Assembly: GCF_004005945.1 (NCBI RefSeq)
Contig: NZ_SACS01000005.1
Span: 145,148 to 209,147, forward strand
Source of the DNA: Rheinheimera riviphila
GTDB taxonomy: Bacteria > Pseudomonadota > Gammaproteobacteria > Enterobacterales > Alteromonadaceae
DNA: 64,000 nucleotides
Direction of reading: 5' to 3'
The notes beneath the pieces were generated by a model. It searched no databases and was not told the origin of the DNA. It was given only the letters and a program-made list of their open reading frames with translations. The translations under genes and the position numbers were made by a program. This document shows, one piece after another, positions 27,883-37,469 of this stretch; position 1 is the stretch's first letter; the number at the start of each line of letters is the position of its first letter.

Positions 27883-28938
27883 ATGTCGTCTGAGTTGCCA
27901 ACCCAAACCCCAACATCTTTAGTAAAAGCCGCTGTTTTAGGTGCGGCCGGTTATAGCGGCGCTGAATTGTGCGCTTTATTAACCAGAAACCCTCACTTTG
28001 AGCTCTGCTTTGCCTATGCCTCTGCCGGGCGCAAAGCAGAGCCTTTTTCTTCGCTCTACCCACGCTTCCAGCAGCAAGTGGATGTGTTAGTTGAACCCTG
28101 GACAGACGACGAAATCGCCCGGATCAAAGGTAAAGTTGATGTGGCCTTTTTAGCGCTGCCGCATGAAGCCAGTGAAGAAGTGGCGCCAAAACTGATGGCT
28201 GCCGGCATCGTCGTCGTCGATTTATCCGGTGCTTTTCGCTTAAAACAGGCCGACCTTTATCCAAAATTTTATGGTTATGAGCATCAGCATCCGGCGTTAC
28301 TCAACGAAGCGGTTTATTCACTGATGGAATGGTTGGACAAGCCATTACCACAGCTGATTTCAGTGCCGGGTTGTTATCCAACTGCTTGTACTTTGGCGTT
28401 GTTACCTTTGTTAAAAGCCGGACTGGTCGCGGATAACTGTATTCCGGTGATTAATGCCACCAGCGGCGTTTCGGGCGCCGGTCGTAAAGCGGCGCTCAAT
28501 ACCTCTTTTTGCGAAGTGGGTCTGAATGCTTATGGCTTTTTCAAACACCGGCACCGGCCTGAAATTGAACAGAATTTAGGCCGTAAAGTGGTGTTCACGC
28601 CACATTTAGGTAACTTTAAACGCGGTATTCTGGCCACCAGCGTGGTGACATTAAAAGCCGGCGTCACCGCTGAACAGGTGAAAGCTGCTTTTCACCATGC
28701 TTATGCCAATAAACCACTGGTACGGTTAACGGCAACCTCGCCGAATGTGGCGGATGTCGATGGCACACCGTTTTGCGATATTTTCTGGCAGCAAGATGGC
28801 GAGCAATTAGTGGTGGTTTCGGCGATTGATAATTTGCTGAAAGGTGCAGCGGCGCAGGCGATGCAGGCGGCCAACGTCAAATTTGGCAAAGCTGAAACGG
28901 CGGGTTTATTCGCTTTTGCTAAAGCAGGAGTGCTGTGA
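27883..28938 (+). CDS. argC: N-acetyl-gamma-glutamyl-phosphate reductase
   Basis: Third step of arginine synthesis: NADPH-dependent reduction of N-acetylglutamyl phosphate to the semialdehyde. The 351-residue product has the NADP-binding GAAGYSGAELC near residue 18 and the catalytic cysteine in SVPGCYPTAC near 165. The ATG at 27883 follows ARG boxes. Its TGA overlaps the argB ATG by one base, so translation is coupled. It is first of argCBFGH; argE and argA are not in the window. Confidence 0.96.
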   Translation: MSSELPTQTPTSLVKAAVLGAAGYSGAELCALLTRNPHFELCFAYASAGRKAEPFSSLYPRFQQQVDVLVEPWTDDEIARIKGKVDVAFLALPHEASEEVAPKLMAAGIVVVDLSGAFRLKQADLYPKFYGYEHQHPALLNEAVYSLMEWLDKPLPQLISVPGCYPTACTLALLPLLKAGLVADNCIPVINATSGVSGAGRKAALNTSFCEVGLNAYGFFKHRHRPEIEQNLGRKVVFTPHLGNFKRGILATSVVTLKAGVTAEQVKAAFHHAYANKPLVRLTATSPNVADVDGTPFCDIFWQQDGEQLVVVSAIDNLLKGAAAQAMQAANVKFGKAETAGLFAFAKAGVL

Positions 28939-29729
28939 TGAGCCAACACACCCAAGCAAACCCAAAAACGCCTTTAGTGTTAAAAATGGGCGGCCGGTTA
29001 TTACAAGACAATCACGCGCTGGACGCACTACTCAAAGTAGTGGCTGAGCTTTCAACCCAATACCCGATTGTGCTGGTGCACGGCGGTGGGGATCAGGTTG
29101 ACAGCTGGCTGGCAACTTTTGGTTTCAGCACGCAGAAAATTGATGGTCAGCGGGTATCACCAAAAGAACAAATGCCGGTGATCACGGGTGCTTTGGCCGG
29201 TGCAGTCAATAGCCTGATGGTGTCGCGAGCACAGCTGCAGGGTTTAAAAGCGGTAGGTTTAACTTTAGCCGCCGGTAAAAGTCTGAAGTTTGAAGTGAAT
29301 ACTAAACTGGGGGCAGTCGGCATCGCTAAAGCCAACGATGGCACCTTAGTCAACACCTTATTGCAAAGCGGTTTTGTGCCGGTATTTAGCTCGATTGGCC
29401 AAAGCGATGCAGGCGATTTACTCAATGTAAACGCAGACTTAGCCGCAGCCGCCATTTGCCAATTGGTACAAGGTCAGCTGGTATTGCTGACCGATGTGCC
29501 GGGTATTCTGGACGCCGAAGGCAAGCTCATCAGCACACTAGATGGTAAAGGCGCACAGGCATTGGTCGAGAGTGGCGTGATTAAAGGCGGCATGAAAGTG
29601 AAGTTAGATGCGGCGCTGGAAACTGCGGCGGCGCTACGACGATCGATCGTTGTTGCCGGTTGGCAGCAACCCAATGATTTATTAAAACTGATGCAACAAC
29701 AAGCAGTCGGAACTTGCATCAGTGAATAA
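28938..29729 (+). CDS. argB: Acetylglutamate kinase
   Basis: Phosphorylates N-acetylglutamate, second step of arginine synthesis. I use the ATG at 28938, which overlaps the argC stop by one base (263 residues). Motifs of the amino-acid kinase fold are LKMGGRLL near the start, VLVHGGGDQVDSWL near residue 40, and GDLLNVNADLAAAAI near 160. The final part has GGMKVKLDAAL near residue 220. The family feedback-inhibition arm (N-terminal helix) is not obvious, as in E. coli ArgB, suggesting arginine-insensitive kinase; that is inference. Confidence 0.95.
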   Translation: MSQHTQANPKTPLVLKMGGRLLQDNHALDALLKVVAELSTQYPIVLVHGGGDQVDSWLATFGFSTQKIDGQRVSPKEQMPVITGALAGAVNSLMVSRAQLQGLKAVGLTLAAGKSLKFEVNTKLGAVGIAKANDGTLVNTLLQSGFVPVFSSIGQSDAGDLLNVNADLAAAAICQLVQGQLVLLTDVPGILDAEGKLISTLDGKGAQALVESGVIKGGMKVKLDAALETAAALRRSIVVAGWQQPNDLLKLMQQQAVGTCISE

Positions 29730-29859
29730 GGGGGCGTTTCGAAGTACCGGGAAACCCTCAACCCCACTGAAATCCGCTATCACGAAGGTCTGACGCTGTT
29801 AGACCGTCGGGCCGATTTCCCCAATAAGGAAGCCGCAGCGCGGTCGAGCAGTGTGAGTT

Positions 29860-30774
29860 ATGAGTCAATTAAAACAGCTGTTATGTTTAGCTGAACTGGA
29901 TCAACAACAATTGGCGGGCTTGCTGGATTTAGCCCTGGAAATTAAACAACACCCAAACAACTACAGTACTGCACTCAAAGGTAAAAGTATTGCGCTGTTG
30001 TTTGAGAAACCATCGCTACGTACCCGGGTCAGCTTTGATGTTGGCATCAACAAACTGGGTGGGCACAGCGTGTACCTGGATCAGCAAAATGGTGCCATGG
30101 GTGTACGCGAATCGGTGGAAGATTTCGGTAGCAATTTAGCCTGTTGGACCGATGCGATTGTGGCGCGGGTGTATTCGCAGCAAAGCCTGATCAAACTGGC
30201 GCAAAGTAGCAAAAAGCCGGTGATTAACGCCCTGAGCGACTTGTACCATCCATGTCAGGCGCTGGCCGATTTGCTGACGCTCAAAGAGCAATTTGGTGAT
30301 TTATCCAAAGTGCATCTGGCTTTTGTCGGTGATGGCAACAATGTCTGTCATTCGCTGATGTTAGGTGCTGCCATTATGGGGATGACTTTAACAGTGGTGA
30401 CGCCACCTGGTTTTGGCCCTGATGCACATGTGCTGTTAAAAGCGCAGGCTTTAGGCCAGGAAAGTGGTGCCAAGCTGACGCTGAGTCAGCATGTGTCGTC
30501 CGCCTCCGGTGCGGATGCCATTTATACCGACACCTGGATGTCGATGGGGAACAAAGCGGATCCGGCGCAAGTCGAAAGAGTTTTTGCCCCTTATCAGATT
30601 AATACCGCCGTGATGCAGCGGCTGGCAGTGAAAAACTTTATGCACTGTTTGCCGGCCCATCGTGGCCATGAAGTGACCAGCGAAGTGCTGGACAGTGATT
30701 ATTCCCTGGTGCTGCAGCAAGCGGAAAACCGTATGCATGCGCAAAATGCCGTTTTAGTAAGTTTATTTGCCTGA
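29860..30774 (+). CDS. argF: Ornithine carbamoyltransferase
   Basis: Forms citrulline from ornithine and carbamoyl phosphate. The 304-residue product has the carbamoyl-phosphate site [12 protein letters not shown] near residue 48 (Leu where many family members have Thr in S-T-R-T-R), [11 protein letters not shown] near 127, and the C-terminal [10 protein letters not shown] near 265. The last motif is typical of ornithine rather than acetyl- or succinylornithine carbamoyltransferases. A gap of 130 nt separates it from argB, but no terminator is seen there. argG follows 8 nt after the stop. Confidence 0.93.
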   Translation: MSQLKQLLCLAELDQQQLAGLLDLALEIKQHPNNYSTALKGKSIALLFEKPSLRTRVSFDVGINKLGGHSVYLDQQNGAMGVRESVEDFGSNLACWTDAIVARVYSQQSLIKLAQSSKKPVINALSDLYHPCQALADLLTLKEQFGDLSKVHLAFVGDGNNVCHSLMLGAAIMGMTLTVVTPPGFGPDAHVLLKAQALGQESGAKLTLSQHVSSASGADAIYTDTWMSMGNKADPAQVERVFAPYQINTAVMQRLAVKNFMHCLPAHRGHEVTSEVLDSDYSLVLQQAENRMHAQNAVLVSLFA

Positions 30775-30782
30775 GGCCGAAC

Positions 30783-32000
30783 ATGAGTGATGTAAAACAA
30801 AACGTGAAAAAAGTGGTACTGGCGTATTCCGGTGGTTTGGATACTTCGGCCATCGTGCCTTGGTTAAAAGACAACTATGACTGTGAAGTCATTGCGTTTG
30901 TTGCCGATGTTGGTCAGGGCGCTGAAGACTTGGCTGGCGTCGAAGAAAAAGCGATTAAATCCGGTGCCAGCAGCTGCTACATCGTTGATTTACGCGAACA
31001 GTTTGTCAAAGAAGTGATTTACCCGACACTCAAAGCTGGCGCAGTGTACGAAGGCCAATATTTGCTCGGCACGTCGATGGCGCGGCCAATTATCGCCCGG
31101 GCGCAGGTTGAGCTGGCGCTGAAACTGGGTGCTGATGCGTTATGCCACGGTTGTACCGGTAAAGGTAACGATCAGGTACGGTTTGAAGGCGCATTTGCCG
31201 CTTTAGCACCACAGCTGAAAATCATTGCGCCATGGCGTGAGTGGGAATTTAATTCCCGCCAGTCTTTGCTGAATTACCTGGCCGAGAAAAACGTGCCGAC
31301 CACAGCAACCGCGACCAAAATTTATAGCCGTGACGCCAACTTATTCCATATTTCGCACGAAGGTGGCGAGCTGGAAAATCCGTGGAACGAGCCTTCTGAT
31401 CAAGTCTGGATGTGGACCAAATCACCAGAGCAAGCGCCGGATAAAGCTGAATATTTACAGCTGAGTTTCGAAAAAGGCGAACTGACGGCCATTAACGGCA
31501 ATGCCGTTGGCGCAATTGAAGCCATTGAACAGCTGAACGCCATTGGCTCTGAGCATGGCGTGGGCCGCATAGATATTGTTGAAAACCGCCTTGTCGGCAT
31601 GAAATCGCGTGGTTGTTATGAAACACCGGGCGGCACTATTATCGTGGCTGGTCTGCGTGCGCTGGAATCCTTGGTCTACGACCGTACTTCATTGAAATAC
31701 CGCGAAGAAGTCGGCTTAGAAGTAGCGCAATTGGTGTATGACGGCCGTTGGTTTACGCCACTGAAAGACGCCTTATTTGCCGCTTCAAACTCGCTGGCCG
31801 AACAGCTTACTGGTGATATTGTGGTGAAGCTTTACAAAGGTCAGGTCACTGTGGCGAAACGCCGTTCACCAAACAGCCTGTACTCAGAAGCTTTTGCCAC
31901 TTTTGACGGTGACGAAGTGTATAACCAGAAAGATGCCGCCGGTTTTATCCGTCTGTATTCACTGGCCAGCCGCATTCGGGCGCTGCACGCCAAAGGTTAA
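30783..32000 (+). CDS. argG: Argininosuccinate synthase
   Basis: ATP-dependent condensation of citrulline with aspartate. The 405-residue enzyme has the PP-loop [13 protein letters not shown] near residue 14, [10 protein letters not shown] near 95, and the conserved [15 protein letters not shown] near 122. Length and order match the standard (non-E. coli) ArgG subgroup of about 400 residues. It lies 8 nt after argF. A hairpin with a T run follows about 60 nt after its stop and may reduce readthrough into argH. Confidence 0.97.
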   Translation: MSDVKQNVKKVVLAYSGGLDTSAIVPWLKDNYDCEVIAFVADVGQGAEDLAGVEEKAIKSGASSCYIVDLREQFVKEVIYPTLKAGAVYEGQYLLGTSMARPIIARAQVELALKLGADALCHGCTGKGNDQVRFEGAFAALAPQLKIIAPWREWEFNSRQSLLNYLAEKNVPTTATATKIYSRDANLFHISHEGGELENPWNEPSDQVWMWTKSPEQAPDKAEYLQLSFEKGELTAINGNAVGAIEAIEQLNAIGSEHGVGRIDIVENRLVGMKSRGCYETPGGTIIVAGLRALESLVYDRTSLKYREEVGLEVAQLVYDGRWFTPLKDALFAASNSLAEQLTGDIVVKLYKGQVTVAKRRSPNSLYSEAFATFDGDEVYNQKDAAGFIRLYSLASRIRALHAKG

Positions 32001-32059
32001 ACTGTAGCTGTGACTGGCATGCCAAACAGCAAGCCGGTCAGCGAGCGGATTAGATCCAG

Positions 32060-32082
32060 CAGCGGTTTCGGCCGCTGTTTTT
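32060..32082 (+). terminator. Possible terminator or attenuator between argG and argH
   Basis: CAGCGG pairs with CCGCTG across TTTCGG and is followed directly by five T and an AT-rich tail. The stem is short (6 bp), so termination may be partial. Confidence 0.45.
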
Positions 32083-32107
32083 ATATTTAGTATCGGAGAC
32101 TTTTATC

Positions 32108-33496
32108 ATGGCCATGTGGGGCGGACGTTTTCAGGAAGCCAGTCTGGATGAATTCCGGGCTTTTAATGATTCATTAGCCTTTGACTATTTATTGGCGCAA
32201 CAAGATATTGCGGCATCGCGCAGCTGGGCCATTGGTCTGGCCGAAGCGGGCATTATCACGGCGGAAGAAGCGGCCTTATTAGACGGCGCATTGGCCGAAC
32301 TCGCTACGGAAGTCGAAGCTAATCCAGAGCTGCCGCTGCAAACCAAAGAAGAAGATATTCATAGTTGGGTCGAAGCCAAGCTTGGCGAAAAAATCGGTCA
32401 TGCTGCGAAAAAGCTCCATACCGGCCGCTCGCGCAATGATCTGGTAGCCACTGATTTGCGGCTATGGAGCAAACTGAATGCCGGTTTAGTGCGCGATGCG
32501 CTGCAATCTGCCATCGGTGCATTACTCACTTTTGCCCGCAGTCATTATGGTTTGGTGATGCCTGGTTTTACCCATCTACAACGGGCGCAACCGGTGTTGG
32601 TCAGTCACTGGGCTTTGGCTTATGTCGAAATGTTCCGCCGTGATCTGAGCCGGATTGATGATGCCTTAGCACGGATGGATGTTTGTCCACTGGGCTGTGG
32701 CGCTTTAGCTGGCACTGGTGTGTTATTGGACCGGGTTACCGTGGCCGAACGTTTAGGTTTTGCCGCTGCAGCGCGCAATAGCCTCGATGCCGTATCAGAT
32801 CGCGATTACGTGGTGGAGCTTTCTGCTGCTGCCAGTCTGTGTTTAACCCATTTATCGCGGTTATCCGAAGATGTAATTTTCTTCTGCTCTGGCGAAGCGG
32901 GCTTTTTTAAACTGGGCGACGCGATTTCATCAGGCTCTTCGTTGATGCCACAGAAGAAAAACCCGGATGTATTTGAATTGCTGCGCGGGAAAACCGGTCG
33001 GGTGCTGGGCCATTTAGTCAGTATTTTGCATGTGCTCAAAGGCCTGCCGCTGGCGTACAACAAAGATATGCAGGAAGACAAACAAGGCTTTTTTGATTTG
33101 ATGGCCACCTGGCAACAGTGTTTGTTGGTGCTTGCCACAGTGCTACCGCATTTGTCGGTCAATGCCGGGCAATGTCGTCGTGCCGCTGAACTTGGCTACA
33201 GCAACGCCACCGATTTAGCCGATTATCTGGTTGGCAAAGGTGTGGCATTTCGTGATGCGCATGAGTTATCGGGCGAACTGGTGCTGAAAGCTTCAGCCCA
33301 GCAAAAACCGCTGGAAGCGTTGTCGTTGACCGAGCTCAAAGCCGTATCGCCGCTGATTAGCGATGATGTCTATGCTGCACTCACCATCGAAGCAGGTTTA
33401 GCCAAACGTGCAGCCTTGGGTGGGACTTCGCCAGAGCAGGTCGGCAGTGCGCTCACTGCGGCTGAGCAGTGGTTTGCTAAGCTGTCTGGTCAATAA
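32108..33496 (+). CDS. argH: Argininosuccinate lyase
   Basis: Final step of arginine synthesis, releasing arginine and fumarate. The protein is 462 residues, of the fumarase/aspartase superfamily. MWGGRF opens the protein, LHTGRSRNDLVATDLRLW near residue 98 and the signature SSLMPQKKNPDVFELLRGK near 280 are present. GGAG upstream supports the ATG at 32108. There is no fused N-acetylglutamate synthase domain, which occurs in ArgHA proteins of some marine gammaproteobacteria. A strong terminator closes the operon. Confidence 0.97.
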   Translation: MAMWGGRFQEASLDEFRAFNDSLAFDYLLAQQDIAASRSWAIGLAEAGIITAEEAALLDGALAELATEVEANPELPLQTKEEDIHSWVEAKLGEKIGHAAKKLHTGRSRNDLVATDLRLWSKLNAGLVRDALQSAIGALLTFARSHYGLVMPGFTHLQRAQPVLVSHWALAYVEMFRRDLSRIDDALARMDVCPLGCGALAGTGVLLDRVTVAERLGFAAAARNSLDAVSDRDYVVELSAAASLCLTHLSRLSEDVIFFCSGEAGFFKLGDAISSGSSLMPQKKNPDVFELLRGKTGRVLGHLVSILHVLKGLPLAYNKDMQEDKQGFFDLMATWQQCLLVLATVLPHLSVNAGQCRRAAELGYSNATDLADYLVGKGVAFRDAHELSGELVLKASAQQKPLEALSLTELKAVSPLISDDVYAALTIEAGLAKRAALGGTSPEQVGSALTAAEQWFAKLSGQ

Positions 33497-33544
33497 ACGG
33501 ATCCGACCGCTACCCGCCAGATCCCAAACACGTTGCCTTACGGA

Positions 33545-33584
33545 AAAATGCTGAGGTAGTATTCAAAGACCTCAGCATTTTTTT
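33545..33584 (+). terminator. Intrinsic terminator of the arg operon
   Basis: AAAATGCTGAGGT pairs with ACCTCAGCATTTT, followed by a run of T, about 50 nt after argH. The start of the next gene (33599) lies only 15 nt beyond. Confidence 0.85.
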
Positions 33585-33598
33585 CACAGGGAATCAGT

Positions 33599-34654
33599 GT
33601 GATATACGCAAAAAACTTTATCAAAGGCCTCGGTAAACTACTGCTGGTGTTGCTGGCATTCGCCATTAGTTTGTACTTGTTGTTATGGGCGATTAACCTG
33701 AAGGATGAAGCACCTTCGGCGGAAAGTGTGCAATTACAGCAGATCCTGCAGGCGCAAGTGCCGGCACCGGAGCAGGATAATAGTTTTATCTACTATACAA
33801 AACATCTTGCACAGCCGCTAAATTTACCCGATGCGCTGCGGACGTTGCTGCAGTGTCAGCCAGAACAATGTCTGATTGAACTGCAAGCAGCACAAGCTGC
33901 ATTGCCGGCTCAACTTACTCAGCAGCAGGGTGTATTGAATTCTTATCAAAAGTTACTGGCGTTTCCGGTCTGGCAATCTCCGGTACTTGAGGTCAGCACC
34001 GAACCCGTTGCGCTTAGTCCGCTGAGTGAAATGCAGCAGTTGTATTTATTGGATGTCTGGTTAAAAACTCAGTCGGGTGAACTGGCAACCGCCAAAACGA
34101 GGTTACAGCAAGATGTGAGTTTCTGGCGTAAACAGCTGGTCACCAGCAATAACCCACTCTCCAAATTGCTTGTGGTTGCTGGAGTCCGCCGGCATTTTAT
34201 GTTTGCAGAGATGCTGAAACAAACTCTGCCAGCGGAGCAATATCAACAATTAATGCCTGATCTTTGGCAACAGCCACTGACTGCCGATGAATCGTCGTTG
34301 CTGCTGGCGATGGCGGGTGAATGGAGCTTTGCGAACAGTGCCATCGCCAGCGTTGTTCAGGTCAGTCCGGAAGAGCAAAGTCTACTTGACCGATGGCTAA
34401 CGACGTTGCTGTGGCGGCCTTTTCTTAAACTTCAGGCCGTTAGCAATGCATTTGCCCGGCTGCATCTGGCCTGTGCAGAGCAAAAGTCGGCCGACGTTTC
34501 CGAAACTTATCCTTGGTATAGCTGGCCGTACAATCCAATTGGTAAAATCCTGACCCAGGTATCTGGCACTGATAGTTGCATGAGGCAACACAAAGCTTTA
34601 GCCGAATTGGAACAACAACGGCAGCAGCTGAACCCCGGCGCCGTGGTTTTGTAA
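33599..34654 (+). CDS. Unknown membrane-anchored protein
   Basis: A 351-residue protein starting at GTG (33599) with AGGGA 7 nt upstream. One N-terminal transmembrane helix (about residues 9-31) is followed by a large, Gln- and Leu-rich, probably alpha-helical periplasmic region. It has four cysteines in two clusters (CQPEQC near 83-88, and single Cys near 290 and 325). I recognise no domain. It starts directly behind the arg terminator, so it needs its own promoter in or before that hairpin. It converges with the PBP1A gene. No functional link to either neighbour is evident. Confidence 0.75.
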   Translation: MIYAKNFIKGLGKLLLVLLAFAISLYLLLWAINLKDEAPSAESVQLQQILQAQVPAPEQDNSFIYYTKHLAQPLNLPDALRTLLQCQPEQCLIELQAAQAALPAQLTQQQGVLNSYQKLLAFPVWQSPVLEVSTEPVALSPLSEMQQLYLLDVWLKTQSGELATAKTRLQQDVSFWRKQLVTSNNPLSKLLVVAGVRRHFMFAEMLKQTLPAEQYQQLMPDLWQQPLTADESSLLLAMAGEWSFANSAIASVVQVSPEEQSLLDRWLTTLLWRPFLKLQAVSNAFARLHLACAEQKSADVSETYPWYSWPYNPIGKILTQVSGTDSCMRQHKALAELEQQRQQLNPGAVVL

Positions 34655-34697
34655 TGACAGGGTTTTGTAACTATGGGGCAATAGGTTTGAAGAATGC

Positions 34698-34732
34698 CCT
34701 GAAGTTGCAGCAATGGCTGCTACAACTTCAGG
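34698..34732. terminator. Convergent hairpin between the unknown gene and mrcA
   Basis: CCTGAAGTTG-CAGC pairs with GCTG-CAACTTCAGG with a three-base bulge. There is no clear T run on either strand, so terminator function is only probable. Confidence 0.4.
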
Positions 34733-34746
34733 CTTAAACAGTTCGC

Positions 34747-37317
34747 TTAGCGGAAAATATCGATTTCTTCCTGCTTTTGCTGATGTTCCGGCAAATCCGG
34801 ATTATTCGGACTGGCGTACTGCGTTGGCTCAGTGCCTTGCTGGAAAAACTCAAAACTGCTGCTGTTATCCGTTGCCTGCGTGAGCAAACCGGTTTTGTTG
34901 TCAATCCGCACCGAAACGATACCGACCGGAGCTGGCGGAAATTTTTCCGGTAAATCAGCCAGCGCCGCTGCAGCATAAATTTGCCACGGCGGCAGAGCAG
35001 TGCGGGCGCCAGATTCGCCACCAGAAACCTGTTCAACACCCAGATTGTTATTCCAGGCAGTTTTGCCCAGCACACTTTCAGCATCATCAAAACCAACCCA
35101 GCTGGTGATCACCAGATCGGGTGTAAAACCAGAGAACCAGGTGTCTTTGACATCGTTGGTGGTGCCGGTTTTGCCGGATAAATCCCGTCGTTTTAATGCT
35201 TTCAGGTTCTTGGCGGTACCGTCCCATCCATCACCACCCCAAACTGCACTTTTCATCGCTTCGGCAATTAAAAAGGCGTTTTGCGGTGAAATCACCCGTG
35301 GTGCGAAGGTTTCAGCTGGTGTTGTTTCGATGGCCGCCGGTTCAGCTTCGCTAACTTGGGTGCTATCCGCGTCCGCAACGGCTGCTGGTTGCTCAGCAGC
35401 GACCACGTCCGTTGGCGCCAAAGTTGGCTGACAATCCTGACAAACCTTGATTGGCTGATGTTCAAAAATCACATTGTTCTGATCATCAAGGATTTTGGTA
35501 ATCACATAAGGTTTCACCAAATAACCACCGTTGGCAAACACCGCATAACCAGTTGCCAGCTCCAGCGGTGTTAACGAAGCAGAACCCAGCGCCAGCGTTT
35601 GGTTCCGCGGTAAATCGTTTTTATGAAAGCCAAATTTGGCTAAGTGATTGATAGTATGATCAATGCCAACACCACTAATCAACCGCACCGACACCACGTT
35701 TTTCGATTTAGCCAAAGCTTCACGCAAGCGGATCGGGCCGTCATAGACATCAGGCGAGTTTTTCGGCCGCCAGGCGGTACCAGAACCAGCGTCCCATTCA
35801 TGAATAGGCGCATCATTCAGCACCGAAGCCAGCGTATAGCCATGCTCTAAGGCAGCAGAGTAAATAAAAGGTTTGATGTTCGAGCCGACCTGACGGTTGG
35901 CCTGGGTCACCCGGTTAAACTGAGTCAGACCAAAGCTGTAACCACCGACCAGCGCCCGCACCGCGCCATCGGTTGGATCCAGCGCCACCAGCGCACTGCT
36001 GGCTTGGGGTAACTGACTTAACCGCCATTCGCCTTGCTGTTCCCGCACATAAATGTGCATGCCTGGCGCCAGAATTTGGGTGGCAGACTTTGGCGGATTG
36101 GCTTGACGCTCGTGGCTGATAAAAGTCCGCGCCCATTTCAGCCCGTCCCAGCCCAGTTGCACCTTACGACCGCCGGCAATCATCACTTCAGCGCTGCGGT
36201 TTTCGACCAGCGTCACCACGGCCGGTGTCAGCTTTTCGATCGCGTCCTGTTGGTCGAGGTAGGCCAGAATGGCTTCGTCGGAAAAACGTTTGTCTTCGAC
36301 AAAACTTACCGAGCCGTCAGCATTTTCCTGGCGGGTTGCCGGCCATACCATAGCGACCGGCCCGCGGAAACCATGGCGTTCGTCATAATTGTGCAGATTT
36401 TGTTGCAGCGCCTGCACGGCGGTGGTTTGCTGCGCTGAATGCACAGTGGTAAAAACCTGGAAACCCTTGGAATAAGCTTCATCTTCACCATAGGTATCGA
36501 CGATTTCTTTGCGGACCATTTCTGCCAGATATGGCGCCGACGCGGTAATTTGGGCGCCATGTAATTTGGAAACGATCGGCGCCTGAATGGCTTCATCGTA
36601 TTGCTGCTGGGTGATATAACCAACGGTCAACATCCGTCCCAGGACGATATTCCGTCGCGCACGCGCTCTGCTTGGTGAGCGTACCGGATTTAATACCGAA
36701 GGTGCTTGCGGCAGACCGGCAATAATCGCCATTTCCGATAACGTCAGGTCTTGAATATTCTTGCCAAAATAGACTTGTGCGGCAGCACCAACCCCAAATG
36801 CCCTTTGTCCCAATTCAATCCGATTCAGGTACAACTCGAGAATTTCATCTTTGGTCAGCAGCTCTTCAATATGAAAGGCCAAAAAGGCTTCTTTTATTTT
36901 GCGGATGATTTTCTTTTCGCGGCTAAGGAAAAATAATCGGGCAAGCTGCTGGGTAATGGTGCTGGCACCTTGCGAATAATCGCCGGTGGTGGCGACGACT
37001 GTGGCCGCCCGGAACACGCCGATGACATCAATGCCCGGATGTTCGTAAAAACGTGCATCTTCGGTGGCAAGCACCGCCTGGATCAATAAAGGTGGTATTT
37101 CATTGATCTTCAGAGGGATCCGGCGCTTCTCTCCAAATTGTGAAATAAGCTCGCCATCCTGACTAAATACGCGCATCGGCGTCTGTAATCGGACATCCTT
37201 CAGCGTCTCTACACTAGGCAGGTCATCTTTCAGATACAGGTAGCTGCCAAATATCACAGTCAGACCTGCAATAAAGCAACTTAGGGTAATAATTACCAGT
37301 TTTTTAAGCCAAGACAC
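34747..37317 (-). CDS. mrcA: Penicillin-binding protein 1A (bifunctional transglycosylase/transpeptidase)
   Basis: Class A PBP of 856 residues that polymerises and crosslinks peptidoglycan. Start is GTG at 37317. A transmembrane helix occupies about residues 7-29. The GT51 domain has ATEDARFYEHPGID near residue 85 with the catalytic Glu. An OB-like insert follows. The transpeptidase has the active-site serine in GSNIKPF near 465, SKN in AKSKNVVSV near 525 and KTG in SGKTGTTND near 690. The C-terminus is Gln/Glu-rich. It is divergent from pilM, the usual neighbour in gammaproteobacteria. Confidence 0.96.
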   Translation of the reverse strand: MSWLKKLVIITLSCFIAGLTVIFGSYLYLKDDLPSVETLKDVRLQTPMRVFSQDGELISQFGEKRRIPLKINEIPPLLIQAVLATEDARFYEHPGIDVIGVFRAATVVATTGDYSQGASTITQQLARLFFLSREKKIIRKIKEAFLAFHIEELLTKDEILELYLNRIELGQRAFGVGAAAQVYFGKNIQDLTLSEMAIIAGLPQAPSVLNPVRSPSRARARRNIVLGRMLTVGYITQQQYDEAIQAPIVSKLHGAQITASAPYLAEMVRKEIVDTYGEDEAYSKGFQVFTTVHSAQQTTAVQALQQNLHNYDERHGFRGPVAMVWPATRQENADGSVSFVEDKRFSDEAILAYLDQQDAIEKLTPAVVTLVENRSAEVMIAGGRKVQLGWDGLKWARTFISHERQANPPKSATQILAPGMHIYVREQQGEWRLSQLPQASSALVALDPTDGAVRALVGGYSFGLTQFNRVTQANRQVGSNIKPFIYSAALEHGYTLASVLNDAPIHEWDAGSGTAWRPKNSPDVYDGPIRLREALAKSKNVVSVRLISGVGIDHTINHLAKFGFHKNDLPRNQTLALGSASLTPLELATGYAVFANGGYLVKPYVITKILDDQNNVIFEHQPIKVCQDCQPTLAPTDVVAAEQPAAVADADSTQVSEAEPAAIETTPAETFAPRVISPQNAFLIAEAMKSAVWGGDGWDGTAKNLKALKRRDLSGKTGTTNDVKDTWFSGFTPDLVITSWVGFDDAESVLGKTAWNNNLGVEQVSGGESGARTALPPWQIYAAAALADLPEKFPPAPVGIVSVRIDNKTGLLTQATDNSSSFEFFQQGTEPTQYASPNNPDLPEHQQKQEEIDIFR

Positions 37318-37469
37318 TGAATCGCCCCAATTTTTACTCCCATTTACTAAAATAGGCTGCTAGTATAAATTTATTAGCAGTCGTTAAAGCTCTTTAGTTG
37401 TGTGTTAAAACGGCTAAGCTAAAAATCAAAACCATAATAATCATAAATTTGATACGGCCGCAGGAAGCT

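Noticed and set aside
30000..30040. argF encoding an N-acetyl- or N-succinylornithine carbamoyltransferase because of SLRTR
   Set aside because: The C-terminal HCLPAHRG motif and overall sequence fit ornithine carbamoyltransferase, and the Leu variant also appears in proteins I recall from related marine genera.
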